From Alentia gelatinosa (Eukaryota; Annelida; Polychaeta; Phyllodocida; Polynoidae): a stretch of DNA of 64,000 bases. The position numbers and the translations under genes were made by a program. Each line of letters opens with the position of its first letter. The stretch's first letter is position 1. The stretch spans positions 108,793,125 to 108,857,124 of the forward strand of contig OX465581.1 of the NCBI GenBank assembly GCA_950022655.1, in the 5' to 3' direction. The notes beneath the pieces are model-generated. The model had not been told where the DNA came from. It made no database searches and was given only the letters and a program-made list of their open reading frames with translations. Positions 10,348 through 22,446 of this stretch are shown piece after piece.

Positions 10348-13300
10348 CAGCCATATCATCTCTTATACAATTTGTATTTCCGAAATAGGTCAAATCAGAC
10401 TTCTTTATAGCTGAATTATTAGGCCTTGATTTTGAAATTTATTCTCTGATTGGTCTCCTATTTCCCTTCGCTCTACACAATATAGTTGACGATTGAATAT
10501 ATAACAATCCCGTTTTTATAAACCGCCCATAAAGCACACAGTCTAGCCATGTAATCTCCCTTCTGACCTGTGAGCTTCGCCCCCCCCCCCTCCACTTTTC
10601 TCCGAACGGCCTTCACAGAGTGGCTCCATTAGCCAGAGGAAGTCCAGCCCCCAGAGCGACGCCGAGTCGTGTCTACCAACGTCTGGACCAAACACGCAAT
10701 AAGCTGCGACGCCCACCTCTACGCCATGATAAAAACAGTGGCATACGATACTCGAAGTTATGTATTTATAGACGTGGAAATTGCTCTGAAAAATGAGGTC
10801 TATATGGTGATTCAAAGATATGAGTATAGCTCCATATTAGACCATAATCAATGTACCTATACAATCATTTTTTTCAAAGGATACTTATAAGACTAAATTT
10901 GTAAAATTTGTAGATTACCTAAAATATAGGTCCAATATTGCATTATTTTTAATGCTATTCCTACCATTCTTCAAACTTGATGAAAATTCCTCATGTTTAT
11001 ACTCAGTGTGTTGGCGTGACAAGGATGGTTCTCTGTTTATTTGTTGTTCGTAAGACTCATGTCCTTGGCATTCGGCCGCAGGGTTGTTTTATACTTAAAG
11101 CATGATGTATATGGTGAGGCTCAAGGGCGCATGTCTGATACCTGACCCCTGTGTCAGCTTTGTATCAATCTCTGACTCCCTTAGCATACACCCTGGGCAT
11201 CTACCTACGGCAAATATTGTTATGAACTGAATGGCCAAGATTATGGAGCGAGCACCTGAATAGAAAATACCTCCTTTACTCCGAAGACCTCGAAATCCAT
11301 TCCCAGAAACCCATAACGACATCAAATTATGATAATTTTGAGTAATTTGGAAGCAAGCGAACATGGAAAGAATCAATAGATAATCAAAGCGAACACTTTG
11401 TCAAGCACGTACGGTATTATCAATGCCTTCCACTCATGGTACATATTACTATATGTAATCATTCTTGCAATAAGTGATTTACAGCAGGTAAATATTGCAT
11501 GTATGTTAGTGTGAAGTAGCAGTCCCGAAAGTGATCATCCCATTAACAGTTGTGATACGAAACCTTGCGGCACCTATACCTCTGGGTCCAAACAACAGGC
11601 AATGCCTCTATCTCATACCGGTAAACAGCAGGGACGTCATTTGGGGTCTTGAAAAAATATAGTGGAAATACATATTCCACTTAGGTTTGTATAAACAGGT
11701 AACTTATATACATCTAGATGGTTTCTAGGTATGTTACTAATGAATTCTATATATAGGTTTCTACTAGCGTACTCATTAGGTATGTTATTTACAGATTACA
11801 TGTATTATATTGTCTACAAAATGTATTAATTTTGTTCCTGTGTGTAGGATCTTAGTTTGTAAATCATAATGGATCTTGTTATATTTATAACAATGTTATT
11901 TCAAATGCTTGAGATTACTCAAGACTGTTACAAAGGATGAACACTCTCCAAAGTACGGTACTATCAGTAAAACGGAATTGATGAAGAGATGAACACTAAG
12001 ATAGAAATGATGGAGAGCAAATGAGCAACCTGCACACACTATCACTTAACACTAGTTCACTGACTGTCTCCACTAAGGAACTACTTTCCAGGGGTGGCAT
12101 AAATCCATATGTTCAGCCGTTTCCCACGTGACAAACACTAGACATCACGGATTCGGGCTACTCCCTCGTGTTTTGAGATTGACTGGTGCTCAGCCTGTGT
12201 TACCTCCGTAAGGGTCCCCCCAGCGTATACAATGAGAACCAGCGTATTTCTGATATGGACTCCAGAGACTACCTTAATATATCACACCCAGAAGAAAGAG
12301 AGAAGGCGAGAGCGGATTTAAATAGAGCACCGCTGTACTCTCAGAAAAGGCTCGCCATCGAGGTGCCTAAAGCTGGACTCCCACTGCCTGCGATATGGCT
12401 CCAACATCGCTACGATATGGCTATGAATAAGAACTTCTGCATCATAGCCTGGGTAGAATGGTGGAAAATTCGTTTTTTTTAGAATGTCATAGTACAAAAG
12501 TCAGAGTGAAAAAACTAATTTTTCCAGCCGTTTCTCTCCAACAGGAGCTGAGAAATAACGAAAAAATTACACTTTCAAAAATAATTCACCGCAGCGTCCC
12601 TATGTTGAAATTTTGAAATATTCTCTGCTGTAGTGTGTCGGAAGGCTTGTCGTAGAGTGTCGGCAGCTCAGTATGTTCCAGGCCTTACACAGGATATATG
12701 TATATTGTGTATTTTCACAGGTCGTAGCATACTGGTCCCCTCATGCAGAATGGTTATAATATTGTAGACCTACAACAGAACCCATGATACTTGATGCCAC
12801 ATCCCACATATTTCGAACATTCTGTGGCATGGGACAGAAGTCACATATCAGAAGTCAGAGGTCGTGGGAAGTCAGTGGTAGACGGCCATTAGTATCGGGG
12901 TGGGGCGAGAAAGGGCACAGGGCAAGGGACCATGTAGGGTATCTTTACTGTGGTCGGAATCCTGGGAAAGTTTACTGAGAATTTAAAGCTCTAAGTCACA
13001 ATCTACCGTCACAAGATGGTGGTATTTCCATTACAGCCATCTCCCTATATCCCCTGAGGACATTCATCTTTAGGTAGGTATTAAAGGGGAATATCAGGGA
13101 AATATCATTTATCTGTTGGATCGAAGTTGTAATGCTGTCATTTATAACCCACACTGGTCAGTCGTAGACATCATCTTCAAACACAAGAAAAGAATTTAGT
13201 GCATAAAAAAGACCCGTGCCTCCCCATCGCGCTGATTACAAAGTACGAGGCGCAGCTGCCTTTTACTTCCCTGTCGCCCGGGGAACAGAGCAGCGGGCCA

Positions 13301-14248
13301 TTTACATCGTCCTACAAAGAGCCTCATTCATATTACTGTGTTCTGAATTAAGTATGGGCCACCAGGGAACTATTTCTAAACCAGTAATGAAAGTCTCTTC
13401 CAAGGCGCGTTTCAGAGCATCAAGTTCTGATGAATTATGATGTGACTAAAACTTAGCAGCTATATCAGCAACTACATAATAATGTATGTGTGGGATTGTC
13501 TGAGGTTCTGAAGAACGTGTTGGGCTTTGGTTTGGAAACTAAGTTTCTTGTGTTTCATTGATTTGGCAAATTATGCTCATCGATCATGCCTTACCTTTAT
13601 GAAGGAACCTCTCGTTTTACACGATCTTACCTGTAAATAGAAAATAAGGAAACAATTATTACAAGTAAACTTTACAGTACTTATATGAAATGTATATTCC
13701 AATCAACGGGTAAGTGCTTTCCATACTACTCTTTATTTGATTCTTGCAAACGTAACATTTTTTTGGGGAATGACCCTATCATAAAAATGAACTAATTATG
13801 TCCACACCCTCAACCAAGGACAGCAGGTCACAGTCCTACAGAAATCTATTATATCTTCCACCTGAAAACTCCTTAAGTTATTAAGAGAGATGTGGTCGCA
13901 CATGGTTCTGTAACTGGCGGTGTCTGATGCAAGTGAGGGCTCGGGAAAGTAAAACGTGCCGGGTGAGGGAACGGGGACGCCAGCACTGTGTCGCCGCCTA
14001 GTGATTACCGTCTACACTACATCTACAGGCGCTGGCATGCATGTTGGCTTCTCGTCGTATTAGACCACCCATCATTTGTCATAGATATCTTTACAATTAT
14101 CACTATGAGAAACAATTTGATACGGTTTAGAAAAATCCAGCCATCACACAGTGGTAACCTTTAAGATTTATGCTGTAGCTTGTCTGAAGGAGATGCCTAA
14201 TATGTAGATATATATGGAGATATGTAAAGTGGATATGGATATCAAATG
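10348..14248. other. Gene-free stretch
   Basis: AT-rich, with no supported gene. There is a run of eleven C at 10580-10590. At 12369-12690 a segment begins TAA-AGCTGGACTCCCACTGCC and ends GGCC-TTA, with GATATGG motifs resembling the Harbinger MITEs. Its termini do not pair convincingly, so it is at most a very decayed relative. A 98-codon frame (12186-12482) lies partly in it and has no domain. Confidence 0.5.
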
Positions 14249-14632
14249 TTCCACTTCGCGTTCCACTGCGTGTTCCACTGCGTGTTCCACTGCGTGTTCC
14301 ACTGCGCGTTCCACTGCGCGTTCCACTGCATGCTCCACTGCGCGTTCCACTGCGTGCTCCACTTCGTGTTCCACTGCGTGCTCCACTGCGTGCTCCACTG
14401 CGTGTTCCATTGCGTGTTCCACTGCGTGTTCCACTGCGTGTTCCACTGCATGCTCCACTGCGTGCTCCACTGCCTGCTCCACTGCCTGCTCCACTGCGTG
14501 TTCCATTGCGTGTTCCACTGCGTGCTCCACTGCGTGCTCCACTGCGTGTTCCATTGCGTGCTCCACTGCGTGTTCCATTGCGTGCTCCACTGCGTGTTCC
14601 ACTGCGTGCTCCACTGCGTGCTCCATTGCGTG
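14249..14632 (+). repeat. 12-bp minisatellite, 32 units
   Basis: Exactly 32 head-to-tail units of YTCCAYTGCGTG (384 bp). Variation is confined to few positions: first base T or C, sixth base C or T, and the G of the CpG. ATG, CTG or GCG variants of the last triplet also occur (units 7 and 17 GCATG; 19 and 20 GCCTG). Because 12 is a multiple of three and the unit has no stop, all six frames stay open. They encode four-residue repeats such as CSTA, FHCV, RVPL, RSGT, VEHA and QWNT. Flanking sequence adds no domain or signal peptide, so a protein product is unlikely. C-to-T changes at unit position 6 fall mainly in the second half. Confidence 0.9.
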
Positions 14633-15099
14633 TTTCAGTTCTTTCCAGAACTTTATGGCCTCCGCAGGAGCACGCCGCTGGTTGAGACATACCGAACTTT
14701 ATTGGGTATTTTTTCAAATCATTTTATGTATCCTGGGTAGATACATCGGTTTGTTCAACCGTCTTGAGGGTACCTCCCAGCCTTTGAGTTTACATTTCTA
14801 TTGCCTTTATTTTAGTATTGTTTTGATCACAATACAACTATTTAGTCTCTTAATAATCACCAAACAGATATTAGGAAGGGCAACCAGTTGGTTGTGCACA
14901 TCACTTATGTAAGTTAATCAGTACATCCAAAAGTTACAAAATAAATCATTTGCGTCAGAAAAATAAACATTCAATCAGAGCTGCCTCTTCAAGATGAAAC
15001 AGTGCTTCATCTTGATTTACTATATATAACGAGAAGAAATCACTGTGTTTAATAATGTAAAGATTTGTTGAGTCAAACAAAATTACAGTTTGTTTTATC

Positions 15100-15196
15100 A
15101 ACATACTGACAACCTGAGTATCACGCATTGGGACCTAGTTATTCCTTCCTTGAACATTGGTCAATTGCTAATGTATCTCAGGTTGTCAGTATGTTA
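15100..15196. repeat. Inverted repeat with 19-bp perfect arms
   Basis: AACATACTGACAACCTGAG (15100-15118) is followed by its perfect reverse complement at 15178-15196, with 59 bp between. The spacer shows no further strong pairing. It may be a small foldback element or solo hairpin. No target duplication was found. Confidence 0.8.
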
Positions 15197-16175
15197 CACC
15201 ACCTCTATAAGTGACAAATCGAGTTCGGCCGGTTTAAATAGTTATATGTTGACACCTAAATGTTCCACTTTAAATAAAATGTTGGAAATTATAGCATGTC
15301 AAGATACAATCAAATTAAAGAAATAACAACAGCAATATAATAAATAGTAACCAAGAAAATTACAAAAGGATATGAATTTTACCCCCGCAAGAAAAGAAAA
15401 TGTAAACCCCAAACCTTGAAAGCCCACAAAAACAATGCTCGTTTCAAAGCCGTGAATAATCTGTCATCTGGATAGAGATCCGTAGGTATTATGTTAAAGA
15501 AAGCCAAACGTCTTTGATGTACTTCACAGAAATATTTTCAAGGGTTACTCAACAGCTACAAAGTACTGGCTATTGAGATGAGTAAACAGATGGTAATTCC
15601 AAACGCCACCAAGTCAAGCCTCCCAAAGGCCCCGTCAGAGTGCTCGTTCAACATTTGACTTACTACAGAGGTGTTCCCTTACAAGGGGGGCTTTACAACG
15701 ACATGATCCAGGGCCAAGTGTCTATAGTTGATTCCACGAAACCTTAGCACAGGGTATACAGCAAACACAGACACTTGCATAAAGATATCTCCACAGAAGG
15801 AATGATATCTGAATGATAGACCCTACTATGTATATATGTATCTGGATGTATATACATATGTATGTGGATGTGTATTACATTCACACTTACAAGAATGTAT
15901 ATAACTTTTCCATCGGGATTTATGTCAATCCATTAGGAACAGAGTATAGCGTGTTGATCTAAGGGCTTTACATGACTCGACCCACAGGGATCCGGACCAG
16001 AAGTGCCCCCTTGTCCGCCAGGGGGCAAGGAGAGTCAATGTTTGTAGTAGGCGGATACAGGAGGATCTGCACGTGGAGCGCCTCCTAGTGACGTTTAACT
16101 GAGTCAGGGCTGACCGGCACTCATTGCCGTATTTTTGATGATTAACTTCTGGATGGAATGATGGGGATTTTAAAA
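15197..16175. other. Gene-free stretch
   Basis: Nothing coding is recognised. Around 15828-15880 there is a short imperfect TATGTA/GGATGTA simple-sequence patch. Around 16004-16031 GTGCCCCCTTG and CAGGGGGCAAG form a small inverted repeat whose right arm resembles a CTCF half-core. Confidence 0.5.
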
Positions 16176-16562
16176 ACTAGGAACAAATAGAATGTTCATC
16201 ATTGATGAATGAGTGTGCAATTATATATGAATAACAATTGAAAGGTTTGGGTTACATTCAGTATATACGGATCGATCGTTTTCTTTAAGCAACTTGCACC
16301 CAGTCTACTTGCCATTTCTTCAACTGCCTGAGTTGAGGATCCTAATATATCAAGCACCAATAGGTCAATCAGGTATTTCGGTTTTGAGTGATTGGTCATG
16401 GTCAGTTGGGCATGCTTCTAATACACTAAGACACTGGCACCCTGCTCCTTTGCCAGTAGCACAGTGAGTAGCACACAGATAGTGAAGGGATAGTGTCTTT
16501 GCAGCACGCCGGAAACCTATATATGACCACCCTAACCTTTAGGCAACGCACGCTCTAAAAGT
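16176..16562 (+). repeat. Interspersed repeat R1, copy 1
   Basis: About 385 bp alignable in the same orientation with 61665-62375. Shared blocks include ATGTTCATCA, GAATAACAATT, CACTTGCACCCAGTC, GAGTGATTGGTCATGGTCAG and CACGCTCTAAAA near the end. Copy 1 lacks the 309-bp MITE that interrupts copy 2. No coding capacity or clear termini are seen. It is an unclassified dispersed repeat, possibly a non-autonomous DNA element. Confidence 0.8.
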
Positions 16563-16997
16563 ATCTGACATTGAATAGTGCACAATCAGGTGTCTACATA
16601 AGTAAAGATGCTTTTCTTGTCTATATGAATCAAGGACAATTCAGGATAGTATTCTAATTGTATTCAAGCTGTAATTGTTAGTATTTTCATAGTACATGTA
16701 TGTCTATATTTGTAAAATAGGGCGGTATTGGGATGATGCACTCAAGTATGCCGTCGAAATGGTGTTGTAATACAAATCGTGCCAATCTAATTATTATGGT
16801 GAAAATGAAAAGATAGAACTGGACTACAAATCACAAATTGTGGTATATTTCATATTGCATATATAGATGCATTAAAGGACAAGAACATTTCAAGGCAGTT
16901 CAGGTATTAGCCATATTTCATTTCTGCTGGTGTGTGAAATTCAGTACACTCACTATAAGAATGCCTGTGTCAGTGATGTTGGACAGACAGTAGCTCA

Positions 16998-17165
16998 TAT
17001 AGAATTACTATGTTGTCGCTCGTGTATGGTGGCCGTACGCCGAGGTTTGTCTAACTGTTGTACTCACCAAGGCCGTAGGCCGAGGTGAGTACGACAGTTA
17101 GACAAACCGAGGTGTACGGTCACCATACACGAGCCACAACGTCGTAATTCTATTATTATATGCCT
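16998..17165. repeat. Foldback palindrome PalA (tip GGCCGTAGGCC)
   Basis: A near-continuous imperfect palindrome of about 150 bp. The left arm runs from AGAATTACTATGTTGTCGCT (17001) to CTCACC (about 17067). The right arm runs from GGTGAGTACGACAGTTAGAC (about 17084) to TAATTCTA (about 17152). The tip contains GGCCGTAGGCC. Right of the arm the sequence TATATGCCTTCAAAT (17157-17171) matches the right flanks of two other palindromes with unrelated arms (36626-36780 and 62692-62845). It would extrude as a cruciform or be read as a long RNA hairpin. No coding frame. Confidence 0.85.
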
Positions 17166-17210
17166 TCAAATGTCTTAAACAATCATAAATTACCTTTTTA
17201 TGACCATAAA

Positions 17211-17501
17211 TCACCATAACGTCACACTCAACTGTTCGACAAAGACGTCAAATACACTCTCATACTTGTTGGTATTTCCCATAGTCCTTAGCGGCAGCTT
17301 TCTACACTCGCCTATCTGAGTTTTGCTTTCCGCGTCATTGGCACCATACACAGTATCTACGGTTCGGAGATTGAACGACCGTAGCGCCTCTAGTAAGTCA
17401 GCTGGTACTAAATTCAATGGTCGGAAGCAAACGTCGGAGAAGATTGTCAACATGCACTCGTCTAAAAGTGTATAATGACCAAATATCAAGGTATTTGACA
17501 A
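17211..17501 (-). CDS. Unrecognised 96-codon reading frame
   Basis: An open frame with balanced amino-acid composition and no low-complexity sequence; a central stretch reads VPADLLEALRSFNLRTVDTV. I do not recognise the family. The frame lies between two palindromes and overlaps the left copy of a 57-bp direct repeat (17472-17529), so it may be a fragment of a mobile element. Start chosen as first Met. No splice signals or neighbouring exons support it. Chance is a serious alternative. Confidence 0.12.
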   Translation of the reverse strand: MSNTLIFGHYTLLDECMLTIFSDVCFRPLNLVPADLLEALRSFNLRTVDTVYGANDAESKTQIGECRKLPLRTMGNTNKYESVFDVFVEQLSVTLW

Positions 17502-17775
17502 GAGACAACCACGTGATACAGTTTAGATAGCTTAGATATACAGTTAGATACAGTTTTAGATAGCTTAGATATACGAAATAAATCTACGCTGTGTCCCGAC
17601 ACTGGAACTAGGGTAGCCAACGTAATTTGACGTTGACAACGCAGAGCGGTGAAGTTATAACGTCGGCGAGTGGACTTGTTATTGATTGTTTTAGCATATT
17701 TGAGCTAAAACCAAATATCCAAATGACCAAATATCGAGGCATCTAACGTGAGACATTCACGTGATACAGTTTAGA
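17472..17775 (+). repeat. Pair of ~57-bp direct repeats
   Basis: The segment at 17472-17529 (AATGACCAAATATC ... CACGTGATACAGTTTAGA) recurs at 17721-17775 with several substitutions. Between them is a short tandem of TTTAGATAGCTTAGATATAC-like units (17523-17576). Repeats about 250 bp apart could be termini of an element. They are direct, so an LTR-like or duplication origin is possible, but nothing internal supports an LTR. Confidence 0.65.
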
Positions 17776-17854
17776 CTATACACTACGAATGGCGTACATA
17801 TGCGATATTGAACGATAACATCACTCGCCTTGCCGTCTTGACGGTGCGGCCCGA

Positions 17855-17908
17855 TGACGTTATCGTCGGGATTTCCCAGAGCTTAGGGAACCCCCGATAA
17901 TGACGTCA
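17855..17908. repeat. Short palindrome ending in a CRE octamer
   Basis: Arms TGACGTTATCGTCGGGATTT (17855 onward) and the near reverse complement ending in TGACGTCA (17901-17908) enclose a small tip, AGAGCTTA. The outer end is a canonical CREB/ATF octamer and the other arm a one-mismatch version. It is one of several palindromes in a dense cluster between 17.0 and 18.7 kb. Confidence 0.7.
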
Positions 17909-18173
17909 CACATATACGGCAGCCTTTGTTGACGCCCGCTCGGCGAGGGTCTATGTTGTGATCGATCAAATACACATATTTAAGCTATTTACACTGTATT
18001 GCGTGCATGCTGTACGTTATCCACCTCAATATTTGGTCAATACACGTGATAACTCGTTGCGTTGCGCGTGTAAGACGCATTTGAACATGCGAAGTGAAGA
18101 GAACCGCCATTTGCAATTTTTCTGCCAAGATTCATGTTGTCGGCCTCTCGACCAATCAGATTGCGTTATTTTT

Positions 18174-18236
18174 CAAAGCACTCCGTATGTCAGTCAAAGC
18201 ACTCCGTATGTCTGTCAAAGCACTCCGTATGTCAAA
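18174..18236 (+). repeat. 21-bp tandem repeat, 3 units
   Basis: Unit CAAAGCACTCCGTATGTC plus CAGT, TGT or AAAT endings at 18174, 18195 and 18216. Three near-perfect copies keep two plus-strand frames open (one reads QSTPYV-type repeats). The frames have no other support as genes. Confidence 0.85.
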
Positions 18237-18356
18237 TCCAAAGGCGATGCGTACTAAGCTAGATCGAGTAACTTGGTTGTATGATATCAATACTATACCC
18301 CGAGGAGCAGTATGTATTTACACTTAGTTTGTGCATAGGTATATAATAATGTACTT

Positions 18357-18693
18357 TACTATATACCCATGCCGTATTTACTGTAAATATGTACCGTTTT
18401 GACATATAACGTAAAAATACTGTACAGACCACTGGTCCGTACACTAAAATACGGACCACCTTGCCAAACACGTTTATTAACATATCGGTTGTTAAAAATT
18501 AAATTAATGATTTTCTTTTTTAATTTTGGGTATATAGTAAATATATAACGTCCAACCATGCGTGTACAAGTCACAGAACTCGATGATAATTTACGGTTTG
18601 TACGGAACTCGGCATAAATGCCTCGGTCCGTACATACCGTAAATTACCATCTCGTTCTGTGACATTTACAGCATGTTCAGGACGTTCTATATA
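18357..18693 (+). repeat. Interspersed foldback repeat R2, copy 1
   Basis: About 335 bp alignable in the same orientation with 35957-36293; both contain CATGCCGTAT, GACATATAACGT or CCATATAACGT, TACAAGTCACAGAACTCGAT-like and CAGGACGTTCT blocks. The right half (18541-18693) is itself an imperfect palindrome with arms of about 70 bp around GGCATAAATGCC. Copies have diverged a good deal, so the family is old. No coding capacity. Its class is unknown. Confidence 0.8.
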
Positions 18694-19048
18694 ACTATTG
18701 CACACAAGGCATCGTATTCCATCTACAGATTGGCGGAAACACAGTCAGCCTTTGTTTTTCTCATACAATTAATTACAAGATGAACCATGCCTCATGCATG
18801 ACTTTAAAAAAGGTATACAGACAACTTACAGAAAGAAATGTTCTGCACTGGTTCAATGACAACCTGTCCACTGTGTGTTTGACTCTTTGTGTTGCCCTAT
18901 GCCATCGGTTGCTAGGGGCGACCTAAAAAAGAGTACGGTTCCTTCTACGTTCGCTTGAGCAAGCAGAACTCCCTTCTTCACTTTACCTCTCCTCTCACCC
19001 TCCCACACACGTTCTACCGGCCCACTGAACAGGTGGGGATCGTAGCGT

Positions 19049-19078
19049 TGACCTGTGACCTCTAGTAACCATGGTAAC
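19049..19078. promoter_or_regulatory. DR1 element next to RFX X-box palindrome
   Basis: TGACCTGTGACCT (19049-19061) is a perfect AGGTCA-N-AGGTCA direct repeat on the minus strand, the site type for RXR/HNF4/COUP-TF receptors. Three bases on, GTAACCATGGTAAC (19065-19078) is a palindromic X-box of the kind bound by RFX factors. CAGGTG and CAGCTG E-boxes follow within 20 bp. A minus-strand frame of 103 codons (18853-19164) covers this region but has no recognised domain. A conserved enhancer or promoter is the inference, and a chance pair is possible. Confidence 0.4.
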
Positions 19079-19199
19079 CAGGTGACCAGCTGGCGGTCGG
19101 ACGTGCAGACAAACAGAAGTTTCTGGCCGGCAACTTGGCGATGTCGGTGCACGACCCGACACACGGGTCAAGGTGCCAGATATACCCGTAAGTGAGAAT

Positions 19200-22100
19200 G
19201 TTTGCATGTCAGCAATATGTACGTGTCAGAAATACTGATATGCAAGTGATATTAAGATGTCAGCTTCAATTACAGAAGTATAGATATGACAGCAATATTT
19301 ACATGAAACGGAATTTCCACTCCAAACAATATTGACATGCCAGCGATATTTTTCATATCAGTAATATTCACATGTGAACTATATCAGAAAGCCAGCAATA
19401 TCTACCTCATACGCAGTTCAGGATTTCATACGTGTCAGCAATACACAAACTATCAAAATGTCTCCAATAATAGAGTGTACAATTACCTCGACTGCGCGCC
19501 GACAGTTACTTCGTGACCCGTCCTCAGCTGATACTGACAAGATGCACGGTCTTTTCCATTCATTTCATCTTGATTTTAATCACGCTGACGGTAATCACAG
19601 GCTTCACATTCGAAAGAAAATGACCGTGGAGAAGAAATAACCATCAGCCATTTTCCGTAATGATTCAAATACGGCACTGCACTCAATTCTTGTCTTACTC
19701 GTGAAATTTGAACACCTTGTGCAATTTTAGACCCGATTTTGTTTGCTGGAATTCAATAACGGAGGCGATCATTAATTCAATACGTTATCACGTTTTGTTT
19801 TTCAAGAAACTGCCGCGCCATCTTCTTCCAGTGTGTAATCAATATGAACACAGGTTAAAATGTGTCTTCATCAGACCAGCCACAGTCCTTTATTAACGGA
19901 AGCCTATTTTTCTTATTGCCAATTATTGCTTTGAGACTAATTACCAAATACCTCACCGTGGCCAGTTGATGTCAATGCACGTACTTAAAACCTTTTAATT
20001 TGAGAGGAAACCACTCCCGCCACAAGCAGTTGCAATGTTTGTATTGATCTAATAAAGGCTATGTACTTTTAGCCTGAGCATGTTGATGTCTGGCAAAGCA
20101 ATATTCCTGCTATTGGATTTTCAATATATACCTCAGATGGTATGATTCGAAATAACGGCATTTTTATAACATATTCTTCGATGATAGATATCATATCTAA
20201 TGAGGAAACCTATTGAGAAAACTCATTTTACTAAGACAACCTATCTTGATGAGGAAACCTACCTTACTAAGGAAGCACCTGTAGGTGGTGCCTTCGGATT
20301 TTCGATAGTCGATCTCTACTTTGATCTCAGTTGTCATGTTATCCATTGCCTGGTGTGACACTACTCCTTTCTGTCTCTGTCTTCTGGAGATTTACACATC
20401 AAACACTGGACATCTCTACTCTCAATTGGTGCAAAATGTGTCTGACGGTGCTCGATCCACGCACCGTCTTAATGATTTCATTTCGGCTTCCTGATGATTT
20501 TTCCCGGTAGTAGGGTGATTCCTTTTGGGAGATAACATAGTGATGAATGGGGAACCAATTTGCCGTCTTACACCTAAGCCCAATCCTTAACATCGCCTGG
20601 AATCCTATTCCCTTAAACCAGAAGGGTATTAATGATAGGCGCTGCGTGTAGATCCTCTCCAGGGGTAACCAGTCACATTGCAATCCTCGATTTTACGTCA
20701 TCCTCACTGACTATACCCTGTGCCGTGCCACTTGGTCCATAAAGACACATCTCAGTAATGGCCGAAACCACAGAATTTAAGATAAATTAAAAACCTAGTT
20801 GAAGACAAGGGTCACAGGGCATGCCTTATGTGCCATACCGGATATCTGGAGGCTTCTTTTTAACTCTTTGGCGTACTTTCACTGCTCTGATGTATGGTTA
20901 TCTGGAGAGCCACACTGAATCTATGAGGAAGGGCATCAAAACCAAAACTGTCAACAATTCCGAGTCCAGCTCTCCATCCAAAGCACCAACCTGCCCCTTT
21001 TCTGGCCTCTCCTTGTTACCTTCTTAAAGCAATACACACCACCGTTCACACGAAGGACAAGTGGTCCGAGACTGAGTATAATATCGGGGATTGGTGGTGG
21101 GGGTTGTGGTGACAGTCCTGTCCGGTCTGAGGGCCGCTCATTAGGAAGGTCACGGATGGTTGCACATTTCTGCCCTGGAGCATGCTAATCAGGCAAGGTA
21201 TGGGCTAATGGCTCCTTCGACCCTGCCTGTGCCCCACCCCAGCACAAGGCCGACTGCCGATCACTGCCCCACCCCTCTCTCACACACACCCTCACGGTGG
21301 GAGGATGGGATGGGGTGATCCAAATTAATGAGGCCTGTGGGTAAGGATGGATCCCTCTTCTGTCGCTCTGCTTCCTGCCTGCCTGCTCGCCGTCATTGCA
21401 GTGCCTGCCGGAAGCACCTCATCTTCTCTAGGAGTAGATCCTCCTGACTGTGAAGACCGTTGTGAGACGAGTCCGCGAGGCCAGCAGCATCCTACACGTG
21501 CCTGTGTTTACTCCGATACCCGAGCCCTGTTCTCGTTCGTTAAGTCATAGGTCAATGTGTAAATACCAATTCCTGCTTTGTATGGATGGGTCCTATGCCA
21601 ATAATCAAGTCAGGAGCAAAAATCAGCAAGTTCAGTCGAAACTCACTTACTGCTCATAGTACACTGATCTTGACTGCTGTAATGTTACCAAGGCGACTGA
21701 TACACTTCTTGTTTTGTCTCCAGAGGTCGTCGACGAATTCCTATCTTTCTCCACCCCAGTAAACAGAAATGACGTTTTTGTAGGGTGGCAGCTACCAGTT
21801 CCTTGGAATTGGCTGGAGACTGTGACAGAATGCCTCAGAAGGGGCGAAAAACCCGCTTCTTAGGTAATCCTATACTGCTACCAGTGTTTCTGTGTGCAGA
21901 TAGCAGGTTTTTTCCCCTCCACACATAACCTTCTTCATGGTTCTGTCTTTACCTTTTGCGTCCTTCTCGTTCACTTGTCCTCCATCAGCCCCGGGCCTGA
22001 CCGAGCGTCTCCCCCGCGTTCTCCTCGCGTCTCCAGCAAAGACGCGCGACCCGCTACACGCGCCACCTCTCGGCGAGAAAGGAAATCACCCATATTTATT

Positions 22101-22244
22101 CCTCACCGATACGTCTAAGCGTGTGTGTTCCGGGGGTAGGATGTAGATATTTAATAAGAGGGAAGGGGTGATGAAGGTAGGCCACGTCCAGTTTATGGCA
22201 GAAGGCGGGGGCTACTGGCGAGATGTATCTCTTATGTTCCTATT
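19200..22244. other. Gene-free stretch
   Basis: No supported gene. At 19207-19410 a degenerate CAGCAATAT / GTCAGCAATATTNACATG unit recurs several times. Around 20198-20275 a GAGGAAACCTA unit recurs. A CpG-rich patch lies at 21990-22085. Minus-strand frame 20399-20683 and plus-strand frames near 21350-21660 show no domain. Confidence 0.5.
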
Positions 22245-22446
22245 AAGGCCCATTTCCACTGGCCGACGAAAAGGGTGTAGATTCTTTTCGTGTTCTCTTA
22301 ATAGCCTATTTTCATTGGCCATCACAGAAATACAGTCAGGGACCACGGATGGACCTTCAGCACGGCTGATGCAAAATGTAAATAGGCTATTAGGAGAACA
22401 CACAAAAAACCTACACCCTTTTCGTCTTCCGATGGAAATGGGCCTT
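22245..22446. mobile_element. GGCC-ended foldback MITE, copy 1
   Basis: A 202-bp palindromic element. It starts AAGGCCCATTTCCACTGGCC and ends in its near reverse complement. Arm pairing extends about 80 bp inward (GACGAAAAGGGTGTAG, GAGAACAC, AATAGCCTATTT). The loop holds a conserved core, CAGTCAGGGACCACGGATGG. Two relatives occur at 37740-37922 and 48994-49303. Flanks read ATT on the left and TAA on the right, so a TAA/TTAA-like duplication is possible but not clean. No transposase frame. Confidence 0.85.

Noticed and set aside
10580..10590. Poly-C runs (also about 36977-36991, 56363-56374, 57004-57014)
   Set aside because: Simple homopolymers; possible sequencing or assembly trouble spots, but no feature is inferred.
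12369..12690. Possible third copy of the GGCCCGGCG Harbinger MITE
   Set aside because: Has a GATATGG word and TAA/GGCC-TTA borders, but the two ends do not pair well and the flanking triplets differ.
14127..14912. Long reading frames (up to 232 codons) across the 14.2-14.6 kb region on both strands
   Set aside because: They exist only because a 12-bp unit without stops is repeated 32 times. All six frames are open, and the peptide is pure four-residue repeat with no flanking domain.
18853..19164. 103-codon minus-strand frame over the DR1/X-box site
   Set aside because: Composition is plausible but no family is recognised, and regulatory motifs explain the local GC content as well. Kept only as a remark.
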